57,729 nt of DNA, from positions 1 through 57,729 of the forward strand of contig MWYZ01000081.1 in the NCBI GenBank assembly GCA_002050365.1, written 5' to 3'. This DNA is from Acidobacteria bacterium 28-1 (GTDB lineage: Bacteria; Acidobacteriota; Blastocatellia; Pyrinomonadales; Pyrinomonadaceae). Of this stretch, positions 33,021 to 40,929 are shown in pieces. Numbering within the stretch: position 1 is the stretch's first letter; each line of letters begins with the position of its first letter. The translations under genes and the position numbers were made by a program. The notes beneath the pieces are model-generated. The model was not told where the DNA came from and did no database searches. It saw only the letters and a program-made list of their open reading frames with translations.

Positions 33021-34985
33021 ATGAGCGTAGAAGTCGTGATGCCGCAAATGGGCGAATCCATTACCGAGGGAACTATTTCAAAATGGCTGAAAGCGGTCGG
33101 CGATAAAATCGAGCGCGACGAACCGCTCCTTGAAATTTCAACCGACAAAGTTGATGCTGAAGTTCCGAGTCCGTCGGCGGGAACCCTTTTGGAAATTCGC
33201 CATCAGGAAGGCGAAACCGTCGAAGTTGGAACGGCAGTTGGAATTTTGGGTGAAGAAGGTGAGAGTTCAGTGAGCAGTCGGCAGTCGGCAGTCGGCAATC
33301 AGTCAGAACCGCCGCAAGTTGAAGAAGTGCAAGCGGTCGCCGAAGAAATCAAGGACGAATCGGTTGCGGAAAAATCACAAGCGACAACGGCTTCGGTTGA
33401 TGTGGGAAATTCGGCTTCAAAAGACGAACAAATAAATCCGCCCGTTGCAACCTCAAATTCGTCGGCGAGCGAAACAACCGAAATTGTAATGCCGCAGATG
33501 GGCGAATCTATTACGGAAGGCACAATTTCAAAATGGCTAAAAGCGGTCGGCGATAAGATCGAACGCGATGAGCCTTTACTGGAAATTTCTACTGATAAAG
33601 TTGACGCGGAAGTTCCTGCTTCGGCAGGCGGCGTTCTACTTGAAATTCGCGCCTCGGAAGGCGAAACGGTGGAAGTCGGCGCGGTCGTCGCCGTAATCGG
33701 AAGCGAAAATGGCGCGGGAACGGCTCAGAGTTCAGAGTCGAGAGTCGAGAGTCGAGAGTCGAGAGTCGAAAGTCAGCAGAAAGCCATTGATTCAACCGCC
33801 GAAGCGATGTCAACCGACGTTCCTTCAACGCAAGCAGCGATGTCAGAATCGTCTGCATCGGCGGGCGGATTGCAGTCCGCTGAAACGCAAGCCGTCGCGC
33901 AGAAAGAAGAGATTAGGGAAGTCGAAGGCAGAAGCTATGATTACGGGCGACCCGACGCTATCGAAGACGCACAGAAATCTTCCAACGGACAGAAAACTAA
34001 CGGGCAAGTAAGCGTGGAAGATTTACGAAGAACAAAATCCAGCCCGCTTGTCCGCAATATCGCCAAGGAACACGGCGTTGATATTTCGCGGATTGAAGGT
34101 TCCGGAATGAGCGGGCGCGTGACGAAAAAAGATATTTTAAATTTTATCGAATCGGGCGCTGCTTTGCGTCCGCAAGATTTGCTCGTCAAAACGGCGACGG
34201 CGCGAACCGTTTCCGCGCCGAGCGTTCCGCAAATTGCCCCGCAAGTACAAACTCAATCTGCCCCGCAAGTCGTTTCGTCAGTCGGCGACCGAACCGAGCC
34301 GATGTCGGTGATGCGAAAGAAAATCGCCGAACATATGACGTTCTCGAAACAAACTTCGGCGCACGTGACGAGCGTGTATGAAATTGATATGACGAATGTG
34401 GCGAAGTTCCGCGAGAAAAATAAAGCGGAATTTCAAACGCGCTACGGCACAAAATTATCGTTTATGCCGTTTATTTTTCAAGCCGTGACTAACGCTTTGC
34501 GAAAATTCCCGATTGTTAATTCGCAAGTTTCCGGCGAGCAAATCGTTTACAAAGGCGATGTAAATCTGGGAATGGCTGTCGCTTTGGATTGGGGCTTGAT
34601 TGTTCCGGTTATTAAACGAGCCGACACGCTTTCGCTTTCCGGTCTGGCTTTAACGGCAAATGATTTGGCTGACCGCGCGCGAACGAAAAAGCTAAACCCG
34701 GACGAAGTTCAAGGCGGAACATTTACAATTACCAATCCTGGCGTTTTCGGCGGTCTTTTCGGAACGCCAATTATCAATCAGCCGCAGGTTGCGATTCTTT
34801 GCGTTGGCGTAATCGAAAAACGTCCGAAAGTTTTAACCAGTCCTGATGGCGACGATTACATCGCAATCCGCTCGATGGCATATTTCGCTTTAACTTATGA
34901 TCACCGGATCGTTGACGGTGCGGACGCCGAGAAATTTTTGTCGTATATGAAGGAATATCTGGAAACGATGCAGTTTGCTTTGTAA
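33021..34985 (+). CDS. Dihydrolipoamide acyltransferase (E2) with two lipoyl domains
   Basis: Core subunit of a 2-oxoacid dehydrogenase complex (pyruvate, 2-oxoglutarate or branched-chain). The 654-residue product starts at 33021 after a GGAG site. It has two nearly identical lipoyl domains at about 1-77 and 152-228, with lipoylated K43 and K193 in the motif STDKVDAEVP. The E3/E1-binding domain follows at about 340-380 (SSPLVRNIAKEHGVDISRI), then the catalytic domain ending TYDHRIVDGADAEKFL with the active-site His and Asp. Long linkers carry 7-bp repeat-encoded runs. No E1 or E3 gene is adjacent, so the complex type cannot be told; similarity is highest to SucB/BkdB-type E2. Confidence 0.92.
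   Translation: MSVEVVMPQMGESITEGTISKWLKAVGDKIERDEPLLEISTDKVDAEVPSPSAGTLLEIRHQEGETVEVGTAVGILGEEGESSVSSRQSAVGNQSEPPQVEEVQAVAEEIKDESVAEKSQATTASVDVGNSASKDEQINPPVATSNSSASETTEIVMPQMGESITEGTISKWLKAVGDKIERDEPLLEISTDKVDAEVPASAGGVLLEIRASEGETVEVGAVVAVIGSENGAGTAQSSESRVESRESRVESQQKAIDSTAEAMSTDVPSTQAAMSESSASAGGLQSAETQAVAQKEEIREVEGRSYDYGRPDAIEDAQKSSNGQKTNGQVSVEDLRRTKSSPLVRNIAKEHGVDISRIEGSGMSGRVTKKDILNFIESGAALRPQDLLVKTATARTVSAPSVPQIAPQVQTQSAPQVVSSVGDRTEPMSVMRKKIAEHMTFSKQTSAHVTSVYEIDMTNVAKFREKNKAEFQTRYGTKLSFMPFIFQAVTNALRKFPIVNSQVSGEQIVYKGDVNLGMAVALDWGLIVPVIKRADTLSLSGLALTANDLADRARTKKLNPDEVQGGTFTITNPGVFGGLFGTPIINQPQVAILCVGVIEKRPKVLTSPDGDDYIAIRSMAYFALTYDHRIVDGADAEKFLSYMKEYLETMQFAL
33273..33305. repeat. 7-bp GCAGTCG direct repeats in the first E2 linker
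   Basis: Three copies of GCAGTCG with decayed edges, in frame, encoding the SSRQSAVGNQS region of the linker after lipoyl domain 1. Confidence 0.75.
33727..33776. repeat. 7-bp GAGTCGA direct repeats in the second E2 linker
   Basis: Five copies of GAGTCGA, in frame, encoding the alternating SESRVESRESRVES run after lipoyl domain 2. Same repeat class as the other heptamers but a different unit sequence. Confidence 0.8.
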
Positions 34986-35330
34986 AATGCGTCCGTCTCA
35001 TTTTCTATCAATACCGAATTGATAGCAGACAGTTATTCACATCCGCCGTGTACGCTAATAAAACAATCATTCCTCGTTCAACAAAAAGAACAATTGCTTA
35101 AATCTCTATATTTGCTTTTGGTTAAATAATTTGCGTAGGCAAATATCTCCTCTGGCACAATAATTGTTATGAGTTTTCACTTGTTGTTTCTACCGAAAAA
35201 TCTCTCAAACGGTTTTTAGAAAGATTTTTTAATTCAAAACAAAAACTTTAAAGGGTTCGACAACCTGACCCGTTCAATGAACGTCATAATCAGATGTTCT
35301 CAAAAAAATAATTTTTAAAGGAGTTCAAAT
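34986..35330. other. Intergenic region upstream of the OmpA gene
   Basis: 345 bases with no gene. It holds a small hairpin (CTATCAAT/ATTGATAG, 35008-35028), probably part of the E2 terminator, and AAAGGAG just before the OmpA start. A TGGCAC-N5-TTGT sequence at 35153-35167 resembles a sigma-54 site but lacks the GC at -12. Confidence 0.45.
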
Positions 35331-36293
35331 ATGTTGAAAAAAATTCCAGCGTTGCTTTTAGCTTTAATGATAGGCGTAGTCGGCGTTTTTGCTCAAAATG
35401 CGCAAACTCGCAACTTAACCAGTGGACAAAAATACAAAATTAAAGGTGTGGTGGTCGCGCAAGACGATACCGGTTTTACAGTACGTGATGCTGTCGGAGT
35501 AGATACAAAAGTTATGTTAGGCTCCGGCGCTAGCATCAAAACCAAAGGTGGATTTTTCGGTGGTGGAAACACAATTCCTGCAAACAATATTGTTCGCGGT
35601 TTAAACTTAGAAGTTGAAGGTCGCGGCGATAATTCAGGTGGCTTGACGGCTGAGAAGGTTCGTTTTGGTAAAGACGATTTGGCAGTTGCCCGCTCGATTG
35701 AAAGTCGCGTTGCTCCGGCTGAAGACCGGCTGACGCAAGCCGAACAAAACGCTCAGCGCGTTTCTGGTCAGATTGATGAATTAATGGCGATTTCCAATGC
35801 CGCACGCGGCGGTGCAAAAGCTGCTCAAGATACGGCTGATGCTGCAATCGCGGGCGTCAATGCGACTAATCAAAGAATCTCGGCAGTGGACGAATACGTT
35901 GTTCAAACAAATCAGACCGTCAACTTTAAAGTCGGCAGCGCCGTTCTTTCGCCAGAAGGCAAACAAAATCTTGATAATCTCGCGCAAACCGCCTTGACTA
36001 TGAAAGGTTATCTTATCGAAGTGACAGGATTTGCTTCTTCGGACGGAGACGCGAAAAAGAACAAGGAATTGAGCCGCCGCCGCGCTCAAGCCGTGCTCGA
36101 TTATTTGATTGAAACACACAATATTCCGCTTCGCCGTATCGGAGTTTCTTACGGTTTCGGAGAGGCGCAAGCAATTGCCGACAACGCGACCCGTGAAGGA
36201 CGCGAACAAAATCGCCGCGTCGAAGTTAAATTAACGGTCAGCAAAGGGTTGAACCAAAACGTCGAAGTTAGAAAAGACGAAAACCCACAATAA
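35331..36293 (+). CDS. OmpA family peptidoglycan-associated outer-membrane protein
   Basis: A 320-residue exported protein: signal peptide MLKKIPALLLALMIGVVGVFA, a beta-rich N-terminal part (25-120) of unknown fold, a coiled-coil segment (about 125-185, EDRLTQAEQNAQRVSGQID) and a C-terminal OmpA domain with VNFKVGSAVLSPEGKQNL and the signature ELSRRRAQAVLDYLI, ending EQNRRVEVKL. The OmpA domain binds meso-DAP of peptidoglycan; the coiled coil may span the periplasm. AAAGGAG lies upstream. A strong hairpin terminator follows. Confidence 0.9.
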   Translation: MLKKIPALLLALMIGVVGVFAQNAQTRNLTSGQKYKIKGVVVAQDDTGFTVRDAVGVDTKVMLGSGASIKTKGGFFGGGNTIPANNIVRGLNLEVEGRGDNSGGLTAEKVRFGKDDLAVARSIESRVAPAEDRLTQAEQNAQRVSGQIDELMAISNAARGGAKAAQDTADAAIAGVNATNQRISAVDEYVVQTNQTVNFKVGSAVLSPEGKQNLDNLAQTALTMKGYLIEVTGFASSDGDAKKNKELSRRRAQAVLDYLIETHNIPLRRIGVSYGFGEAQAIADNATREGREQNRRVEVKLTVSKGLNQNVEVRKDENPQ

Positions 36294-36309
36294 ATTTATT
36301 AAAAAACGA

Positions 36310-36361
36310 ACCGTAAAAAGATACGCCGGAGAATTTTTCCGCGTATCTTTTACGGTATTTT
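36310..36361 (+). terminator. Rho-independent terminator of the OmpA gene
   Basis: ACCGTAAAAAGATACGC pairs with GCGTATCTTTTACGGT around a short loop and is followed by ATTTTTC. Its right arm is also the first of three TACGGTATT repeats. Confidence 0.8.
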
Positions 36362-36405
36362 TCTCTTTATACGGTATTCTTCACTTTTATACGGTATTTT
36401 TCACT
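36351..36405. repeat. Three TACGGTATTYTTC repeats spaced 19-20 bp, upstream of a VWA gene
   Basis: Copies start at 36351, 36370 and 36390, so they fall on nearly the same face of the helix (two turns apart). They end just before the GAGG ribosome-binding site of the VWA gene. They could be operator sites; a similar TTTTACGGTATAAC lies at 2668-2681 upstream of glmM. Confidence 0.5.
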
Positions 36406-36416
36406 GAGGTAAAAAC

Positions 36417-37529
36417 GTGAAACTTTCAAATTTTGTCATTATTTTCGCATTGCTTTTCGCTTCTGCTTTTTCTGTCAACGCGCAGGAAGTTAAACCGACA
36501 CCGCCGCCCGTCGAAGATGACGGCGAAGTAATCAAAGTTGATTCGCGCCTTGTTGTCGTTCCGGTTTCGGTTTTGGACGTAGACGGTCAGCCGGTTACGG
36601 GTCTTAAAGCGCAGGATTTTCGCATTTTAGAAGAGAATAAACCGCAGGAAGTAGCGCAGGTTTCCGACGCCGAAAAAGTTCCGCTGGAAATAGCTTTGTT
36701 GTTTGACATATCTGCAAGCACAGACACGATGTTTCAGTTTGAACAGGAAACGGCGGCAAAGTTTTTGCAGGAAGTAATGCGTCCGGAAGACCGCGCGACA
36801 ATTTTTAGCATCGGCGCAAATCCGGTGTTAATTCAAGGGCGTGACACGGCTGAAAAATCCGCCGCCTCGATAAAATTGATTCAGCCAACCAAATCGTTCA
36901 CGGCATTTTATGATTCGGTTTTTGCCGCTGCCGATTTTCTTCAAAAGAATGCGCCGCAAGGCAGGCGAAAAGTGGTGGTTGTAATCTCCGACGGCGAAGA
37001 TACGAACAGCGAGAGAATTCGAAATTCAATTCAAAACGGTTACAAAAGTTTAGGCAAAAAAATAGATACGATTGACTCGAAAAGTCTCTACCAATTGACG
37101 GTTAAAGCCCGTAATGATGCCAGCCTCCGCGAACAAAACAGAGTCTTGCAAACTTTGCAAAATGCCGACTCGGTATTTTACTCGATAAATCCTGGCGGGA
37201 ACTCGTATCAATTAAACAAAGGCAGTGTTTTCGGACAATCGAATTTACAGAAGTTTGCCGGCGAAACAGGCGGAACGGCTTTTTTACCGAAACTTCTTCC
37301 GACAAATCTTAAAGACCAATCGCAAAATTCCCAAAACTTCAGAAAAAACGGAGAAATGTTGGTGACAATTTTCCGGCAGCTTGCCAATGAGCTTCGCGCT
37401 CAATATCTAGTGCAGTATTATTCGGAAAGCGATTTCCCGAACAACAAATACGTTAAACTGGATGTCGGCTTGAACAATCCGCAGAACCTTCGTGTTCGTG
37501 CGCGGCAAGGCTATTTTGTAAAAAACTAA
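36417..37529 (+). CDS. Secreted VWA-domain protein (acidobacterial VWFA-related), copy 1
   Basis: A 370-residue secreted protein starting with GTG (36417) after GAGG. Signal peptide ends near SVNAQ. A small beta domain (25-90: VIKVDSRLVVVPVSVLDVDG, AQDFRILEENKPQEV) precedes the VWA domain, whose MIDAS is LLFDISASTD, with the later VVVISDGEDTNS strand. The C-terminus ends RARQGYFVKN, the conserved RxGY tail of the TIGR03436-type family found mainly in Acidobacteria. Metal-dependent protein binding at the cell surface is likely. Two shorter paralogues lie at 44844 and 45916. Confidence 0.88.
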   Translation: MKLSNFVIIFALLFASAFSVNAQEVKPTPPPVEDDGEVIKVDSRLVVVPVSVLDVDGQPVTGLKAQDFRILEENKPQEVAQVSDAEKVPLEIALLFDISASTDTMFQFEQETAAKFLQEVMRPEDRATIFSIGANPVLIQGRDTAEKSAASIKLIQPTKSFTAFYDSVFAAADFLQKNAPQGRRKVVVVISDGEDTNSERIRNSIQNGYKSLGKKIDTIDSKSLYQLTVKARNDASLREQNRVLQTLQNADSVFYSINPGGNSYQLNKGSVFGQSNLQKFAGETGGTAFLPKLLPTNLKDQSQNSQNFRKNGEMLVTIFRQLANELRAQYLVQYYSESDFPNNKYVKLDVGLNNPQNLRVRARQGYFVKN

Positions 37530-37542
37530 TCACGAAAAATGC

Positions 37543-37574
37543 GAAGGTTGACTATTATTTCTTGATTAACCTTC
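37543..37574. terminator. Bidirectional hairpin between convergent genes
   Basis: GAAGGTTGA pairs with TTAACCTTC around an AT-rich loop between the VWA gene (plus) and the cysteine-rich paralogue B (minus). Confidence 0.5.
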
Positions 37575-37601
37575 ACATCTTTTAATTATTTGTCGGATAA
37601 A

Positions 37602-38159
37602 TTATCTTCGATTTAATTTCTTTTGTTGGGAGATTGGTTCAACTCGCATCCCGACAAACTCGCCTTTTTGTTTGACCGTAATGTTTCCCATCGTTGCGAT
37701 TGGTTTTCCTTGAACGGCAAAATTTGAATTCATCTCATCAATTGCCATATCGCCCGTTGTGTAATTTTCAATTTTCGGTGTTATCGCTCCTATTGTCGGC
37801 TGTGCGCTTGCTTTGGCAAAGTAGTTTGCCAAGCCGATTCCGCTTAAAGCCGCAAAAAGAAGCGAAGCAAAAGCCGTCGCCGTTTTCGACACGCGCTGTT
37901 TGATTGCTTGCCAACCGACCGGACAATCTGTCGTCAAAACAGTTCCGTCAGCGCGTCTGAAAAATCTCACACACAAACGACCTTCCGAATTTAGTAATAG
38001 ATTCTCGGCTTCGCTGCGCGACATTCCCGACAAATTATAAACATTCAATTTGCATTCGCCGCAAAAGCGTTTTCTTTCCGTGCCAATCATTTCATTCCAA
38101 TCTTCCGAACAAGGGCTGGCGATTTTGACATTATTTAAAGGATTCGTAAATTTCGACAT
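37602..38159 (-). CDS. Acidobacterial cysteine-rich membrane-anchored protein, paralogue B
   Basis: A 185-residue paralogue of 11839-12396 with the same length and organisation. It starts MSKFTNPLNNV at 38159 after GGAGG; the open frame to 38255 is not used. Conserved cysteines: SPCSEDW, RFCGECKLNVYNLSGM, EGRLCVRFFRRADGTVL and DCPVGW. One hydrophobic segment (about 95-120, containing FASLLFAALSGIGLANYF) follows, then an unrelated tail. The N-terminal domain is about 60 per cent identical by eye to paralogue A, while the tails differ. The same ECF-type promoter lies 17 bases upstream. Function unknown. Confidence 0.75.
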   Translation of the reverse strand: MSKFTNPLNNVKIASPCSEDWNEMIGTERKRFCGECKLNVYNLSGMSRSEAENLLLNSEGRLCVRFFRRADGTVLTTDCPVGWQAIKQRVSKTATAFASLLFAALSGIGLANYFAKASAQPTIGAITPKIENYTTGDMAIDEMNSNFAVQGKPIATMGNITVKQKGEFVGMRVEPISQQKKLNRR

Positions 38160-38176
38160 AAAAAACCTCCGTTCTT

Positions 38177-38204
38177 TTAGACACCTTTTTAAGCGTTTTG
38201 TTCC
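38177..38204 (-). promoter_or_regulatory. ECF-sigma-type promoter of cysteine-rich paralogue B
   Basis: Minus strand: GGAAC (38204-38200), 17-bp spacer beginning AAAA, GTCTAA (38182-38177). It matches the promoter of paralogue A in boxes, spacer length and distance to the ATG, although the spacer sequences have diverged. Confidence 0.65.
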
Positions 38205-38251
38205 AAGAGAACGAAGCGTTTGAAAATTACTTGCAGAATATTTGAAGAATT

Positions 38252-39916
38252 TCAACTTTTCATGTTTCTTCGATATTTGTGCGTTACAGGTCTTCTTCTG
38301 CCGATACCGATAGCGTTTTTTGAAATAATCAGCGTCGGCGGAAGCTGTCGGCGTTTGAACTCGTTGGCAGGCGATTCGACTTTGTTGAGTAAATCATAAA
38401 CGAGTTTTGCATCATTTCCTTCGGCGATAATCTCTTCGGGCGAGAGTTTATCTTCAAAATATCTTTTCAAAACTTTGTCCATCAAATCGTAAGGCGGTAA
38501 AGAATCTTGGTCAAATTGATTCGGCGCGAGTTCGGCGGACGGCTTTTTATCAATAATAGCGGTAGGTATAATTTCGCGTTTCGCCGATTCGTTAATGTGC
38601 CGAGCGATTTTGTAGACTTCCGTTTTCAAAACGTCGCCCAAAACCGCCAAGCCGCCATTCGTGTCCCCATAGAGCGTGCAGTAACCGACGGCGAGTTCGG
38701 ATTTATTACCCGTCGCCAAAACAAGCCGACCTTCGGCGTTGGAAATCGTCATCAAAATCACGCCGCGCAAACGGCTTTGCATATTTTCCGCCGCAAGATT
38801 TTCGCCGCCGTGCGTCGGCTTGTGCAAATTCATTTGTTTCAAGAGAACTTCAAACGTGGCGGAAATCGGCTCCAAGCGTGTCCGACATCCGAGATTCGTC
38901 GCCAAGTTTTCGGAATGTTTTATGCTGCCTTCCGAGGAAAACGGCGACGGCATCATCACCGATAAAACATTTTTTGCGCCTAATGCTTCGCAAGCTAAAG
39001 TTGCGACAAGTGCCGAATCAATACCGCCTGAAAGTCCGAGAACAGCTGTTGAAAAACGATTTTTCCGAGCGTAATCTTTGATTCCTAACACCAATGCTTG
39101 TCGAATCGTTTCACATTCATTTCCTGTAATTCCGCGAGCGTCGGGTTTATGAATGTCGAGTTCAACCGTTTCGATAAATTCTTCAAACGCTTTTGCTTGT
39201 AAGATAATATCGCCTTCCTCGTCGGCAATCAGACTCGCGCCATCGAAAATTATGCCGTCGTTTCCGCCGACGAGATTAATGAAAATAATCGGTTTTTTCT
39301 GCAAACGTGCGCGATGCGCGACCATCTCGCAGCGCAATTTGATTTTGCCTTTGTTAAACGGCGAAGCGTTTAGGGCAACGATTAAATCCGCGCCCTGCAT
39401 AATTAATTCGTCCGCCGGGTCAGCGTCATATAATCTTTCCTTCCAAAAAGTTTTATCGTTCCAGAAATCTTCGCAGACGACGACACCGATTTTTCGTCCG
39501 TCAATTTCAAACATTTTTCGTACGTCCGACGGCTCGAAATAGCGCGGGTCGTCAAAAACGTCATATTCCGGCAAAAGAGTCTTGTCGGCAAATCCCAAAA
39601 GTTTTCCATTGTGAATAACGGCGGCGGAATTAAATAATCTGCGTCCGTTCGCGTTGTCGGTTTTCCTGACTGTTCCGACAATCGCCGTGATATTTTCGGT
39701 GGCAGGAATAATTTTTTGCAAAGGCGCGGCGACGTTTTCAATAATGTCTTTGTCGAGAAACCAATCAAAAGAAGTGTAACCGTGCGTGGCGACTTCGGGA
39801 AAAACAATCATTTCCGAGCCGTCTTGTTTGGCTTTTTCGATTGCCTGCAAAATTTTGGCGACATTGCCTTCAATATCGCCGTTGGTTGTATTGATTTGTC
39901 CGATGGTGATTTTCAT
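38252..39916 (-). CDS. nadE: Glutamine-dependent NAD+ synthetase NadE
   Basis: Makes NAD from deamido-NAD, ATP and glutamine. The 554-residue two-domain form has an N-terminal nitrilase-type glutaminase (FPEVATHGY with the catalytic Glu, DKTLLPEYDVF with the Lys, and VVCEDFWN with the Cys nucleophile). The C-terminal synthetase has the P-loop LGLSGGIDSALVATLACEA, followed by the GNKSELAVGYCTLYGD and ELAPNQFDQDSLPPYDLMD blocks. Length and motif order are normal. Start MKITIGQINTT at 39916. Confidence 0.95.
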   Translation of the reverse strand: MKITIGQINTTNGDIEGNVAKILQAIEKAKQDGSEMIVFPEVATHGYTSFDWFLDKDIIENVAAPLQKIIPATENITAIVGTVRKTDNANGRRLFNSAAVIHNGKLLGFADKTLLPEYDVFDDPRYFEPSDVRKMFEIDGRKIGVVVCEDFWNDKTFWKERLYDADPADELIMQGADLIVALNASPFNKGKIKLRCEMVAHRARLQKKPIIFINLVGGNDGIIFDGASLIADEEGDIILQAKAFEEFIETVELDIHKPDARGITGNECETIRQALVLGIKDYARKNRFSTAVLGLSGGIDSALVATLACEALGAKNVLSVMMPSPFSSEGSIKHSENLATNLGCRTRLEPISATFEVLLKQMNLHKPTHGGENLAAENMQSRLRGVILMTISNAEGRLVLATGNKSELAVGYCTLYGDTNGGLAVLGDVLKTEVYKIARHINESAKREIIPTAIIDKKPSAELAPNQFDQDSLPPYDLMDKVLKRYFEDKLSPEEIIAEGNDAKLVYDLLNKVESPANEFKRRQLPPTLIISKNAIGIGRRRPVTHKYRRNMKS

Positions 39917-40024
39917 TTAACATTTATCATCAACATTTATCAATTTTATTTTTGCGCGATAAATATTGTGTTCGGGATTTATATTTCAATGATAAATGAT
40001 AAATGACAAATGATAAACGTTAAA
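39914..40024. repeat. 7-bp GATAAAT tandem repeats in inverted orientation
   Basis: CATTTAACATTTATCATCAA on the left faces TGATAAATGATAAATGAC and its continuation on the right, both with a 7-bp period. It fills the gap between nadE and the REC-HATPase gene and touches both coding ends. Confidence 0.75.
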
Positions 40025-40808
40025 TGTTCTCGCTTTTCTTAATCATCTCAAGGCGATTGCCGCGTTCGTTATAGCGCACTTCGTCCATTATGTTGTGAAT
40101 AATCAAAACGCCGCGCCCGGATGTTTTAAAAAGATTTTCGACATTTGTCGGGTCGGGAATTTCCGCAACGTTAAAACCCTCGCCTTCATCTTCGATGGTA
40201 AAACGCGCTTCTTTGGGCGAAACTTCCGCCGTGATGCGCACGAGTTTGGTTGCGTCGAATTTATTGCCGTGTTTGACGGCGTTGACAAACGCTTCGTCCA
40301 AAGCGATAAAAAGATTGGAATTTTCCGAATTAACTACGCCGATTTTCTCGACGCGCTTCATTAGATAATCCAGAATGCCGTGCATCAGCGAAATTAGGCT
40401 CGGAATTTCAAACTCGATTTTCTCGCGCAGATTTTGAACAATCTCTTTTTGGTCAACAAATTTCGCTTTGTGGTTAAGCGTCGTTTCAATAAAGTTTTTC
40501 AGCTCGTCTTCGGTAAATTCGTTGTTTTTATAACTGGAGACGCAAATTTTGAAGGCTTTGATATTGCTTAGTGAATCGGGAACGGCTTCGGGCAGACAGG
40601 TTATTTCGTCGTCTTCGTTATCTTTATTTGTGAGATGTTCCCCGTCTAAATCAGTGATAATCAAATCAAATTTTTCATCTTTGATAAAAGCGACGGCTTC
40701 GTCGCGGCTTTCGGCGACTTTGATAAGATGTCCGAGTTCGCTGAACTCGCCCGTCAAAACCGTGCTCAAATCATCGTGGTCGTCAACAATTAAAATTTTT
40801 TTCTGCAT
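40020..40808 (-). CDS. Response-regulator receiver fused to an RsbW-like HATPase domain
   Basis: A 262-residue signalling protein. Residues 1-125 form a receiver domain with the DD pair in ILIVDDHDDLS, the phospho-acceptor ITDLDGE, and VSSYKNNEF, which includes the conserved Lys. Residues about 135-260 form a serine-kinase-type HATPase (NLFIALDEAFVNAVKHGNK, the N box; FTIEDEGEGFNV, the G1 box; TSGRGVLIIHNIMDEVRYN). Such HATPases bind sigma or anti-anti-sigma partners. The fusion suggests phosphorylation of the receiver controls a partner switch. No STAS or PP2C partner is nearby. Confidence 0.88.
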   Translation of the reverse strand: MQKKILIVDDHDDLSTVLTGEFSELGHLIKVAESRDEAVAFIKDEKFDLIITDLDGEHLTNKDNEDDEITCLPEAVPDSLSNIKAFKICVSSYKNNEFTEDELKNFIETTLNHKAKFVDQKEIVQNLREKIEFEIPSLISLMHGILDYLMKRVEKIGVVNSENSNLFIALDEAFVNAVKHGNKFDATKLVRITAEVSPKEARFTIEDEGEGFNVAEIPDPTNVENLFKTSGRGVLIIHNIMDEVRYNERGNRLEMIKKSENI

Positions 40809-40929
40809 TCTTTAAGTTCCAATTTTCAAATAATTTCAGACTTTTCTAAAAGCCTTCCGTCCAAATTTACGATAAAATAAATTCCTTTGTTGCATACTAT
40901 AAACCAAACGCTCCCGTATTATCTATCCG

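Noticed and set aside
33727..33776. Repeat array as a possible CRISPR
   Set aside because: Units are 7 bp with no spacers and lie in frame inside a coding sequence; there are no cas genes.
35153..35167. Sigma-54-like TGGCAC-N5-TTGT site upstream of the OmpA gene
   Set aside because: The essential GC at -12 reads GT, the site is far from the start codon and no activator site is visible.
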